From positions 1 through 28,679 of IMG/VR virus record IMGVR_UViG_3300030085_000726: a stretch of 28,679 bases of DNA. One strand, written 5' to 3'. The notes beneath the pieces were generated by a model. The model had not been told where the DNA came from, did not search any database, and saw only the letters and a program-made list of their open reading frames with translations. Below are positions 22,850 through 28,366 of the stretch, piece after piece (the stretch's first letter is position 1; each line of letters opens with the position of its first letter). A program made the position numbers and the translations under genes. This DNA comes from a virus.

Positions 22850-23413
22850 CTACAGCTCTATGCCGTCTAGTTGTACTTCTGGTGTAGTTTTTTCTTCTTT
22901 AACATTGCTGCCAAAGTTAAAATCAATTTCACCATTCTGGTCATTAGAAAAGTTGTAGTTCTTTATGTATCCAGCTTTTGCTGAATCCAAAACCATCTTT
23001 TTCAATATACCGTCAACAGAGCCAGCTTGAGCTACTCTATCAAAGTTGTTCCAGTATGGTTTACCAGAATCTTTTAGTTTAGTAGTAGGATACGAGCACA
23101 TTTTGATTTCACGATCAATACAGTCACGTATCCATTCATCTGGAATACTATAATCTGGTTGCACCAATAGATTTCTTTTGCCTAGTGCACATTCAAAGAA
23201 CTCTGCTACTTTGAATGCACTACCCCAAGATTTTCTATCATCTAAGGCTATGTCTTTTTTGAAACTACCAAATATGGTGATTTTGTCATCCCAGTCATGT
23301 TTTACTTCTGCAGTAAGAAATATGTCTGGAACAAATTTCATCCAAGGTTGTTTAGTTTCGTATTGCACATCAATTGATGTTATGGTTGCTATTCTTTCCA
23401 TTCCACCTGCCAT
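22850..23413 (-). CDS. conserved-looking replication-block protein, function unknown
   Basis: The 187-residue protein sits between ERF and primase-helicase, with its start overlapping the ERF stop (TAATG) and an AGAAGGAGAAGG ribosome site. It has beta-type N-terminal sequence (DIFLTAEVKHDWDDKITIFG), then KKDIALDDRKSWGSAFKVAE, and ends in an acidic/hydrophobic tail (PEVQLDGIEL). Position and acidic tail would suit a single-stranded-DNA-binding or recombination accessory protein, but no OB-fold motif can be shown by eye. I leave the function open. Confidence 0.55.
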   Translation of the reverse strand: MAGGMERIATITSIDVQYETKQPWMKFVPDIFLTAEVKHDWDDKITIFGSFKKDIALDDRKSWGSAFKVAEFFECALGKRNLLVQPDYSIPDEWIRDCIDREIKMCSYPTTKLKDSGKPYWNNFDRVAQAGSVDGILKKMVLDSAKAGYIKNYNFSNDQNGEIDFNFGSNVKEEKTTPEVQLDGIEL

Positions 23414-24069
23414 TACGCCTTCTCCTTCTTATTTTGTTTATTCTTAAAACCTATTTCTAGATCTTTCAACTGTGTGTACTTTTGAAGTATTTCTGCATCA
23501 GTACGTTTTTGCTTCTTAAGCCATTCAGTTACACCTTCACTAATAGACTTACCTGTTTTTGTTACAGCATCTTTAAAGTGTACAGAGTTTGAAAGTCTTT
23601 TAAGTTTTACTACATTATCAGGTACTGTCTCAACGGTACCTTTTGTATTTTCTTGTAATACACTTACATGGTTTCTGTTATCCATACTGTCTGCATCTGC
23701 AGTATCATCTATTGCAAACAAACCATTGCATGCATATTTACGAGCATACGATGAAGTAGCACCTGTAATTTGACTATCATCCATACCTTTCTTTTGTACA
23801 GATTCTCTAGCATATCCAAATACAGATATTTCATCACTACCGTCGCCAAATGTAACTGTAGCTTTTACATAGTTGCTGTTACCTATATGTACAATTTCAT
23901 CAGAAACAGTAAGGTAACATCCATATTCACTAAGTAATGGCTTTACAGCTTGAAATATATCTGCAAGATTACGATAGTTGTATTTGCCAAAATTGTTTCT
24001 ATGACCTTTCTCAACCTTGAGTGAGGTCTGAAAAATATTCAGCTTTTGATGTATGTTCATGTCTTTCAT
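23413..24069 (-). CDS. erf: ERF-family single-strand annealing protein
   Basis: The 218-residue product carries the ERF family hallmark order: KYNYRNLADIFQAVKPLLSE (30-49), LTVSDEIV (53-60), YVKATVTFGDG, ARESVQKKGMDDSQITGATS (87-106), SYARKYACNGLFAIDDTADA (107-126). ERF proteins anneal complementary single strands and start phage recombination. Length is typical. A basic C-terminal tail (KNKQNKKEKA) follows a helical region. The start has AAGGAT six bases upstream; a recurrent motif lies 25 nt before it, suggesting its own promoter. The nearby Hjc-like nuclease would resolve products. Confidence 0.9.
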   Translation of the reverse strand: MKDMNIHQKLNIFQTSLKVEKGHRNNFGKYNYRNLADIFQAVKPLLSEYGCYLTVSDEIVHIGNSNYVKATVTFGDGSDEISVFGYARESVQKKGMDDSQITGATSSYARKYACNGLFAIDDTADADSMDNRNHVSVLQENTKGTVETVPDNVVKLKRLSNSVHFKDAVTKTGKSISEGVTEWLKKQKRTDAEILQKYTQLKDLEIGFKNKQNKKEKA

Positions 24070-24094
24070 GTTTATCCTTTTTATTTAATGATTT

Positions 24095-24113
24095 CATAGA
24101 TAAAGGAAACGGT
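24095..24113 (-). promoter_or_regulatory. recurrent 19-nt motif, copy b
   Basis: Minus-strand reading ACCGTTTCCTTTATCTATG, one base off the consensus at position 3. It ends 25 nt before the ERF start codon. It also forms the outer arm of a long hairpin whose other arm holds a partial inverted copy. Confidence 0.5.
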
Positions 24114-24179
24114 GCCATGCACGAGGATGTAGTGTTGTGGATTGCGTGCGGAGCAATATATGACACCGTTATTCCTTTA
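24101..24179 (-). other. long nested hairpin between DUF932 gene and erf
   Basis: TAAAGGAAACGGTG (24101-24114) pairs with CACCGTT-AT-TCCTTTA (24164-24179) with a two-base bulge. Inside, GCACG and CGTGC form a second stem. The element fills the 119-base gap. It could end the upstream transcript and also carry the erf promoter motif in its outer arm. No T-run follows. Confidence 0.6.
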
Positions 24180-24188
24180 GGTATAATA

Positions 24189-24914
24189 CTAGCTTATTCC
24201 AAACTCAGATAATGTTCTATCGTGTAGTTCAATATGACGTTCTAGTATTTTATTTGGTGGCGTACTCTTTAATGCTTCTGTACAAGAATTGTATAGTGAC
24301 CATACATTCTGATCCATAAACTCAGAATATGGTGGACTATTCCAATGACGTATAGCATCACTAGCTTGTCTAGCTCCAAGTGTTTTGTGACCAAAAGCTC
24401 TGCCTATAAAACTATATGCATCGTCTGTGCTAATAGTTATTTCTTTCATATTTTCAGCATCTTTAACGATGTTTGAAAACTTGTCTTTGCTTTTGTACAA
24501 TACACTTACTAGCTTGTCTTGTAAGTCTTCAAGTACATTTTTTGTATGTTTTCTCATGTATGTTACATCACCTGTAAATGCCATGTTATCACATACAAAT
24601 ACTGTGCTGCCTGCACAAAAACCATTAGACATGCTTTTGTCGTGACTGCTACGTATACCAATAGCTTGACCCATTTCTTCGTTGCTTGGATCTTTGTACT
24701 GCAACAATCCAAAGAATCGTTGCTCATTTTTAGATACAGCTAATTTCTGATCTACAAATTCTAGATTTAGTAAATCATCACAAATACGTTTTGTGTTTGT
24801 TAATAAATCAGAAAAAGCTACTGGTTCATAAGTATCTGTTTTTTCTGGTAGTTCTATTGCAGATAGTTCTGCAAAGTTTACTTTTTTACCACCACAATGT
24901 ATCATAAAGCTCAT
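24189..24914 (-). CDS. DUF932 phage/plasmid-like protein
   Basis: Start placed at the ATG at 24914 after AGGGAG; the 29 codons of open frame before it run through the upstream gene's end and have no ribosome site. The 241-residue product shows the DUF932 order: a Gln-Arg-Phe-Phe-Gly-Leu-Leu strand (EQRFFGLLQY), GIRSSHDKSMSNGFCAGS, TVFVCDNMAFTGDV, and a C-terminal NSPPYSEFMDQNVWSLYNSC. Family members are common in phages and plasmids; molecular role is unproven. It lies in the early block beside the ERF gene. Confidence 0.8.
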   Translation of the reverse strand: MSFMIHCGGKKVNFAELSAIELPEKTDTYEPVAFSDLLTNTKRICDDLLNLEFVDQKLAVSKNEQRFFGLLQYKDPSNEEMGQAIGIRSSHDKSMSNGFCAGSTVFVCDNMAFTGDVTYMRKHTKNVLEDLQDKLVSVLYKSKDKFSNIVKDAENMKEITISTDDAYSFIGRAFGHKTLGARQASDAIRHWNSPPYSEFMDQNVWSLYNSCTEALKSTPPNKILERHIELHDRTLSEFGIS

Positions 24915-24931
24915 GTTGTTACTCCCTTTTT

Positions 24932-25231
24932 TTATAGTATTAAAACTACGTTTTCTTTTGCTGGTATTACTGGTGCTATCATTGCACCAGTATAAGAACA
25001 TTTTCTTTTTTCTGTTGTTTCAAGTAATCCATCTTTTTTCAAATCGTTTACTCTTCCACTAACAGCATTAATTTCAAAGTTTGTCATATTAGATATTTCT
25101 CTTAAAGACAATCCTTTTTTAGTATTTTGATAATGATCTCTTACTAAATACAAAATCTTAGACTTCTGTGTTTTTCCAATACCACTTTCGTTTAATTGTT
25201 TGTATGCTAACTTACTTGTTTCTGCTATCAT
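24932..25231 (-). CDS. winged helix-turn-helix protein
   Basis: The 99-residue protein has KSKILYLVRDHYQN (23-36) then LSLREISNMTNFEINAVSGR (41-60) and VNDLKKDGLLETTEKRKC, the helix-turn-helix plus wing of a MarR/Lrp-like domain. The hydrophobic C-terminus (GAMIAPVIP) may pack the domain. It is probably a DNA-binding regulator of early phage transcription. Strong AAAAAGGAG ribosome site. No target site can be named. Confidence 0.7.
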   Translation of the reverse strand: MIAETSKLAYKQLNESGIGKTQKSKILYLVRDHYQNTKKGLSLREISNMTNFEINAVSGRVNDLKKDGLLETTEKRKCSYTGAMIAPVIPAKENVVLIL

Positions 25232-25244
25232 TACTTACTCCTTT

Positions 25245-25457
25245 TTAGTAGACATAATCTGGATAATCACAATGTTCGCCAGTAAAGCCACAACCTTGAC
25301 ATTCAATCCAGTCACTTTTGTTAGTTGTGCTTATGATAATTATATCTCCACAATGTCCACAATTAACAACATTATATCCTAAATCTTGAATAGCTTCTAG
25401 CCTTTCTTTTTGCTTAGATAATTCTGTTGATTGAGGCTCTATTATTGATGGTTGCAT
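25245..25457 (-). CDS. zinc-ribbon small protein
   Basis: The 70-residue product has a charged helical N-terminus (STELSKQKERLEAIQDLG) followed by CGHCGD (about 33-38) and CQGCGF (about 53-58), a C-x-x-C...C-x-x-C zinc ribbon with intervening strands. Two more residues, C and H, near GEHCDYPD could extend it. Likely a nucleic-acid or protein adaptor; no family recognised. Confidence 0.6.
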   Translation of the reverse strand: MQPSIIEPQSTELSKQKERLEAIQDLGYNVVNCGHCGDIIIISTTNKSDWIECQGCGFTGEHCDYPDYVY

Positions 25458-25466
25458 TGCATTGTC

Positions 25467-25655
25467 CTATTTTTTCAAAAACATTTTTAAGACCAATTCA
25501 AATTGATCTTCTATTTTTCTAATGTACTCTTTGTTTTCTTCATCAGTTACTTCATAAACCCTATACGCACGTAATGCATCCATAATAGTTTTTACTTCAG
25601 TACCTGTATCAAATGCTATAGCTGGTCTAGTATCTGGTGCAGTAGTTTGTTTCAT
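25467..25655 (-). CDS. 62-aa helical protein
   Basis: The product has a Thr/Pro-rich start and a long charged helix (TIMDALRAYRVYEVTDEENK, IRKIEDQFELVLKMFLKK). Ribosome site AAAAGGAAAACAAC. It is the first gene after the large structured gap at 25.66-25.93 kb, so the RNA elements there would be its leader. Function unknown. Confidence 0.55.
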   Translation of the reverse strand: MKQTTAPDTRPAIAFDTGTEVKTIMDALRAYRVYEVTDEENKEYIRKIEDQFELVLKMFLKK

Positions 25656-25673
25656 GTTGTTTTCCTTTTAAAT

Positions 25674-25786
25674 TTTGCTTTGCGTCTGACATCAAGACCG
25701 TATGGAAGCCAGATAAACAGTATTTTATCTAAGACAAGGAGTTGTAAACCTAGAAAACGTATTTATCAGTCCATAGACAAAGCAAA
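25674..25786 (-). ncRNA. structured leader candidate, long closing stem
   Basis: TTTGCTTTG (25674-25682) pairs perfectly with CAAAGCAAA (25778-25786); four more pairs follow after a two-base bulge (TCTG with TAGA). An inner hairpin AGATAA/TTATCT with an eight-base loop lies near 25711-25730. On the minus strand the stem ends about 19 nt before the 62-aa gene's start, so it looks like a 5' leader or a small RNA. No known riboswitch class recognised. Confidence 0.5.
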
Positions 25787-25795
25787 TTATACTTT

Positions 25796-25913
25796 AGTGA
25801 TAGCCAGAGCCACTTTGTTTTGTCCTTGTCGCATGCTATCCACGCAGACCCTCGGTGTGTTCCGAGATACCCTTAACGCACATGTTAAGTTGTTGGCGAC
25901 TCTGGTTCTCACT
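25796..25913 (-). ncRNA. three-hairpin structured RNA candidate
   Basis: Outer helices AGTGA/TCACT and CCAGAG/CTCTGG, separated by a 3x3 internal loop, close an 85-base interior with three successive hairpins: CTTAAC/GTTAAG, CTCGG/CCGAG and, on the minus strand, GCGTG/CATGC. The third contains a G.U pair on the minus strand but an A-C mismatch on the plus strand, which assigns the RNA to the minus strand. GTCGC and GCGAC could pair alternatively. It is not tRNA-like and matches no class I know. Confidence 0.55.
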
Positions 25914-25929
25914 TTCCTAACCAATGGAG

Positions 25930-26193
25930 TTATTCCATCTCCGTAACGATTAACTGAGAAATGCCTAACTTACTACTCGCATTCATGATTGTTTGAACTT
26001 TAGCTGTGCTGCAGTTCTCATGAGTGCGTATAGTGGCTCCGTCTACGATAACTTCGACCTTGTATCGTCTACGATCTAATACTACATCTGTCGCTTTGTT
26101 AGCCAGCTTAGATGTAATATTAAGAATGCCATTTGCAGTCATTGTTACATAACCCAATAATCGTGTAAATTTTAGTGCAGAATTTGCATTCAT
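25930..26193 (-). CDS. 87-aa basic early protein, unknown
   Basis: The product is moderately basic with helices at the N-terminus (SALKFTRLLGYVTMTANGIL), a strand pair (RRRYKVEVIVDGATIR) and a C-terminal helix. Ribosome site AAAAGGAGAAAG; start overlaps the upstream stop (ATGA). No family recognised. It is the last gene before the structured gap. Confidence 0.55.
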   Translation of the reverse strand: MNANSALKFTRLLGYVTMTANGILNITSKLANKATDVVLDRRRYKVEVIVDGATIRTHENCSTAKVQTIMNASSKLGISQLIVTEME

Positions 26194-26378
26194 AATTCTT
26201 TCTCCTTTTGTATTATGTACGCTTCATATAGTTTCTTCATATTTTGTGTACTTATGTTGAACTCATACGACATAAAACTAAGTTGATCGTCAATTAAGTC
26301 GTCAAGTATTGAGAATACTTTTTCTGCAAGTTCGTCTTGCACAGCATCATTTACTATTTCTTCATGTAAATCATTCAT
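26190..26378 (-). CDS. 62-aa acidic helical early protein
   Basis: The sequence is acidic and helical (EEIVNDAVQDELAEKVFSIL, DDLIDDQLSF) with an aromatic middle. It is coupled to both neighbours by ATGA overlaps. Small acidic early phage proteins often bind host proteins or mimic DNA; that is only a possibility here. Confidence 0.5.
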   Translation of the reverse strand: MNDLHEEIVNDAVQDELAEKVFSILDDLIDDQLSFMSYEFNISTQNMKKLYEAYIIQKEKEL

Positions 26379-26590
26379 GATGATTCCTTTGAATTTTTTA
26401 TCAATCCATTTATCACATCATGTACGTTGTTGCATTTATTCATTGCATGATGTAGCAATTCAACTGCTTCCATATTTTCTTTTAGTTCATAGTTATTTAT
26501 TAAGGTATCTACAGTATCAAGTGATTGCATAATATCATATACATCATCTAACATTGATTGTACTGCAACCATTTCTGAATAGTTATTCAT
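26375..26590 (-). CDS. 71-aa acidic helical early protein
   Basis: The product is mainly helical and acidic (MLDDVYDIMQSLDTVDTLIN, ENMEAVELLHHAMNKCNN). Its stop overlaps the next start, and the preceding gene ends two bases before its ATG. It resembles the 62-aa gene downstream in composition, but no alignment is obvious. Function unknown. Confidence 0.5.
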   Translation of the reverse strand: MNNYSEMVAVQSMLDDVYDIMQSLDTVDTLINNYELKENMEAVELLHHAMNKCNNVHDVINGLIKNSKESS

Positions 26591-26592
26591 AG

Positions 26593-26826
26593 TTATTTGC
26601 TCCTATAGTTTTCAATATAATTATCTACTTGTGATTCTAAGTAATCTTGTTCACACATTTCTAACTTAGAATTGTATGTACCTGTTTCCGTATATTCCTC
26701 AAAACATTCAGGACAATACGGTATATCTTTTGTTATTTTTACAAGATCTCCTAGTAAGGGATGGTTCTTAGTTTCTACTACCTCTTGCCATTCAATAATA
26801 GCATTAGGGTGTATTACACATTTCAT
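26593..26826 (-). CDS. 77-aa protein with Cys pair
   Basis: The product starts MKCVIHPNAIIEWQEV and has IPYCPECFEEYTETG near the middle, so C3, H6 and the CPEC pair could bind one zinc ion as in treble-clef or ribbon-like small proteins. The C-terminal part is acidic and helical. A recurrent motif ends 22 nt before the start, suggesting that transcription of this four-gene group starts here. Confidence 0.55.
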   Translation of the reverse strand: MKCVIHPNAIIEWQEVVETKNHPLLGDLVKITKDIPYCPECFEEYTETGTYNSKLEMCEQDYLESQVDNYIENYRSK

Positions 26827-26848
26827 AGTTTACTCCTTCATTAATTAG

Positions 26849-26867
26849 CATAGATAAAGGAATCAGT
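26849..26867 (-). promoter_or_regulatory. recurrent 19-nt motif, copy c
   Basis: Minus-strand reading ACTGATTCCTTTATCTATG, an exact fit to the consensus. It ends 22 nt before the 77-aa gene start, leaving room only for a short leader with its ribosome site. Confidence 0.55.
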
Positions 26868-27012
26868 TTGCTGTTTTACTTGTTGTCCACAACTACTGTA
26901 CTCTATATAAACACTACATTTTACCCTGTGTAAAATAGCTTTATTTGTTGTAATAGTCAATGTTTATGTGCTGTGTGCAAGCTTGTTGCTCAGTATTTTT
27001 TTAGTAAATACT

Positions 27013-27036
27013 GGGTGCGTAGCACTCCTTTTTTTT
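27013..27036 (+). terminator. terminator-like stem in plus orientation
   Basis: GGGTGC and GCACTC form a six-pair stem with a three-base loop and one G.U pair that exists only in plus-strand RNA, followed by CTTTTTTTT. It would stop a plus-strand transcript within an otherwise minus-coded region. Confidence 0.5.
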
Positions 27037-27048
27037 AAAAATTATGTT

Positions 27049-27126
27049 CATGAGTAAGGGTAGCCTAGACGTCTTGTTCTAGACGTTGTGCACTTGTTCT
27101 AGATCTACCCTTTAGCTATACTCATG
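27049..27126 (-). ncRNA. long branched RNA/DNA element
   Basis: CATGAGTA/TACTCATG (8 bp) and AGGGTAG/CTACCCT (7 bp) form a stacked closing stem with a seven-base bulge. Inside, CTTGTTCTAGA occurs twice with a 20-base period (27073 and 27093), and CTAGA/TCTAG gives an inner hairpin. The strand is not decided by the pairs themselves; minus is assumed from context. Confidence 0.5.
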
Positions 27127-27165
27127 TGCAACTGTTGCATTTGCAAATTATTTGTACAATACAAA

Positions 27166-27212
27166 GAGATTAACTACTTCTAAGAGTAGCCTCGTCCGAA
27201 GACTCCAATCTC
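27166..27212 (-). other. small three-way element with UUCG loop after 114-aa gene
   Basis: GAGATT/AATCTC close two hairpins, CTACT/AGTAG and, on the minus strand, GTC-TTCG-GAC. The cUUCGg tetraloop exists only in minus-strand RNA. It starts nine bases after the 114-aa gene stop, so it is probably a 3' end or processing structure. Confidence 0.5.
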
Positions 27213-27220
27213 ATTATATG

Positions 27221-27565
27221 TTACTTATTCATAGGTCTTGCTATCATAAACCGTACGGCACTTCCATTGTCAGATTGCTTTTCGGTTTCTTCAAGAATAC
27301 GTAGACCATTTGGTATAAGCTGTTCTTCTATAAAAGAATCAAGCTCTTCAGCAGAACCCTCTTCAAGCTTTACCCAGACATTATGAAATATACTATCATC
27401 TGTACATTTAACTATCTGTTCAACTGTAGTGGGTTCATTTTTCCACATACCATCTTCATCTTTTTCAGATGATTGAAGCCAAAGAAGAGATTCTTTGGTG
27501 TTTTGTTGTATTGATCTACGAACATCGTTTAATGCTTTTTTAGCAACGGTTTTAAGATCTTTCAT
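27221..27565 (-). CDS. 114-aa early protein, unknown
   Basis: The product begins with a basic helix (LKTVAKKALNDVRRSIQQNT), then SLLWLQSSEKDEDGMW, an acidic region (EEGSAEELDSFIEEQLIP) and a beta-type end (GSAVRFMIARPMNK). Ribosome site ATAGGAGTAAAT. A recurrent motif ends 37 nt upstream. It stands alone between two large structured gaps. No family recognised. Confidence 0.6.
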   Translation of the reverse strand: MKDLKTVAKKALNDVRRSIQQNTKESLLWLQSSEKDEDGMWKNEPTTVEQIVKCTDDSIFHNVWVKLEEGSAEELDSFIEEQLIPNGLRILEETEKQSDNGSAVRFMIARPMNK

Positions 27566-27602
27566 TATTTACTCCTATGTTGGTTAGTTATGGCAAAGTT
27601 GC

Positions 27603-27621
27603 CAAAGATTAAGGAAACAGT
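27603..27621 (-). promoter_or_regulatory. recurrent 19-nt motif, copy d
   Basis: Minus-strand reading ACTGTTTCCTTAATCTTTG, one base off at position 17. It ends 37 nt before the 114-aa gene start and lies just 3' of the tandem RNA element. Confidence 0.5.
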
Positions 27622-27629
27622 ACTACTTT

Positions 27630-27703
27630 GCAAGACCAGTTTTATAATGATGGACAAATGTCCGTGATTTGTCGCAACTGGAACGACATTAACCCTATCT
27701 TGC
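27630..27703 (-). ncRNA. tandem structured RNA, copy 1
   Basis: GCAAGA/TCTTGC and CCAGTT/AACTGG form a two-part helix with a 16-base asymmetric internal loop on one side. An inner hairpin GACAAAT/ATTTGTC fills the tip. The internal loop ends in ACCCTA next to TCTTGCTTTGGG (plus reading). A GGGC/GCCC hairpin follows at 27707-27718. Copy 2 has the same frame with a compensated pair. Confidence 0.6.
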
Positions 27704-27757
27704 TTTGGGCGATGGCCCTAACTACCTCCATCTGTAAATTGATTAGTAAAAATATTT

Positions 27758-27813
27758 GCAAGACCAATTACTACTTTACTCTCGAATTGGTAAGATATTG
27801 TACCCTATCTTGC
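27758..27813 (-). ncRNA. tandem structured RNA, copy 2
   Basis: GCAAGA/TCTTGC and CCAATT/AATTGG repeat the design of copy 1; the G-C pair in CCAGTT/AACTGG is here an A-T pair, changed on both sides. The one-sided internal loop is 17 bases and again ends ACCCTA before TCTTGCTTTAGG. The tip is a short 15-base loop instead of a hairpin. Confidence 0.6.
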
Positions 27814-27851
27814 TTTAGGTTCGTGTATCTATGTCTACACGATGACTTATT

Positions 27852-27870
27852 CATAGATTAAGGAATCAGT
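27852..27870 (-). promoter_or_regulatory. recurrent 19-nt motif, copy e
   Basis: Minus-strand reading ACTGATTCCTTAATCTATG, an exact fit to the consensus. Directly downstream comes the tandem structured RNA rather than a gene, so if this is a promoter its first product would be those RNAs. Confidence 0.55.
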
Positions 27871-27872
27871 AT

Positions 27873-28130
27873 TTACTTACCATACTTAAGTAATCTCTTT
27901 GCAGTCATTATTAACATATATAATTCACTATTATCTTTTTCTAGTGTTGGATTTCTTTCAAGATAATCGTTTAGTTCTATGTAATTGTCTGCATTCCCAT
28001 CCATTTTGTGTATAGAATCAAAGCTATCATTAACTAATAGTTTTATCAATCTTTGGATAGCTTTTAATGCATCATATCCGTGCATTTCTTCTATTCTTCT
28101 GTTTTCTAAATTTTTATTAAAGTGATACAT
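27873..28130 (-). CDS. 85-aa early protein, unknown
   Basis: The helical product contains LENRRIEEMHGYDALKAIQR, a middle acidic part with NADNYIELNDYLERN, and a basic helix at the end (LYMLIMTAKRLLKYGK). Ribosome site GGAGAATATT precedes the ATG. No family recognised. It lies alone between two structured gaps. Confidence 0.55.
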   Translation of the reverse strand: MYHFNKNLENRRIEEMHGYDALKAIQRLIKLLVNDSFDSIHKMDGNADNYIELNDYLERNPTLEKDNSELYMLIMTAKRLLKYGK

Positions 28131-28296
28131 AATATTCTCCAGTTAGTTATAAGACCCTAGTCTTACATATTTTTGTGTCAAGAGGTCAAACTATAGCAAT
28201 ACTTACCCTTGTAAATATTACAGTTCAACCTCTTGGTAGATGCATTCTATCCTAGTCCGTTCTTACCAGCTCTACTTGGTGGACTTTGGATTTAAT

Positions 28297-28305
28297 TACT
28301 TCATG
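28297..28305 (-). other. possible two-codon minigene ATG-AAG-TAA
   Basis: A strong ribosome site (TAGGAGAATAATATC) is followed at a normal distance by ATG AAG TAA. A recurrent motif ends 23 nt upstream, as for true genes. It may be a leader or minigene that ties up ribosomes or peptidyl-tRNA, or just a remnant of a gene start. Confidence 0.3.
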
Positions 28306-28328
28306 ATATTATTCTCCTATCATTAGTT

Positions 28329-28347
28329 CATAAATTAAGGAAACACT
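28329..28347 (-). promoter_or_regulatory. recurrent 19-nt motif, copy f
   Basis: Minus-strand reading AGTGTTTCCTTAATTTATG, one mismatch to the consensus (position 2; Y at 15 satisfied). It lies 19 bases after the 39-aa gene stop and 23 nt before the two-codon minigene. Confidence 0.5.
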
Positions 28348-28366
28348 CCTAGTAAATGATCTATAG

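Larger units (their letters stand above)
26827..27220 (-). other. 394-nt gap rich in hairpins
   Basis: No convincing gene. In order of coordinates it holds the recurrent motif (26849-26867), a 7-bp hairpin ATTTTAC/GTAAAAT (26918-26936), an 8-bp hairpin CAGTATTT/AAATACTG (26991-27013), a plus-oriented terminator-like stem (27013-27036), a long branched element (27049-27126), a one-base-loop TGCAAC/GTTGCA palindrome near 27127-27139 and a small branched element (27166-27212) close to the next gene's stop. Most of the gap is therefore paired. Confidence 0.6.
28131..28366 (-). other. 236-nt structured gap with a two-codon frame
   Basis: No ordinary gene. Hairpins: 28150-28165 (TAAGAC/GTCTTA, four-base loop) and 28179-28235 (CAAGAGGT/ACCTCTTG, then a 2x2 CA/CA internal loop and AACT/AGTT, enclosing TTAC/GTAA). 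ACCA/TGGT near 28266-28282 may form a third. A recurrent motif copy lies at 28329-28347 and a Met-Lys minigene at 28297-28305. Confidence 0.55.

Noticed and set aside
25796-25913. tRNA or tmRNA gene
   Set aside because: Three hairpins suggest a cloverleaf at first, but there is no T-loop consensus, no 7-bp acceptor stem and no CCA end; loop sizes do not fit.
25647-25946. 99-codon open frame on the plus strand
   Set aside because: It has no ribosome site, overlaps minus genes at both ends and runs through the structured RNA region; the pairs explain the sequence better.
27073-27103. CTTGTTCTAGA repeat as a CRISPR-like array
   Set aside because: Only two 11-base copies with nine bases between them, no spacer-length gaps and no cas genes.
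27166-27212. Hammerhead ribozyme
   Set aside because: A three-way junction is present, but the core sequences CUGANGA and GAAA are absent on both strands.
27628-27861. 77-codon plus-strand frame over the tandem RNA
   Set aside because: It covers the two structured copies, lacks a ribosome site, and the copies are conserved in pairing and not in reading frame (128-nt period is not a multiple of three).
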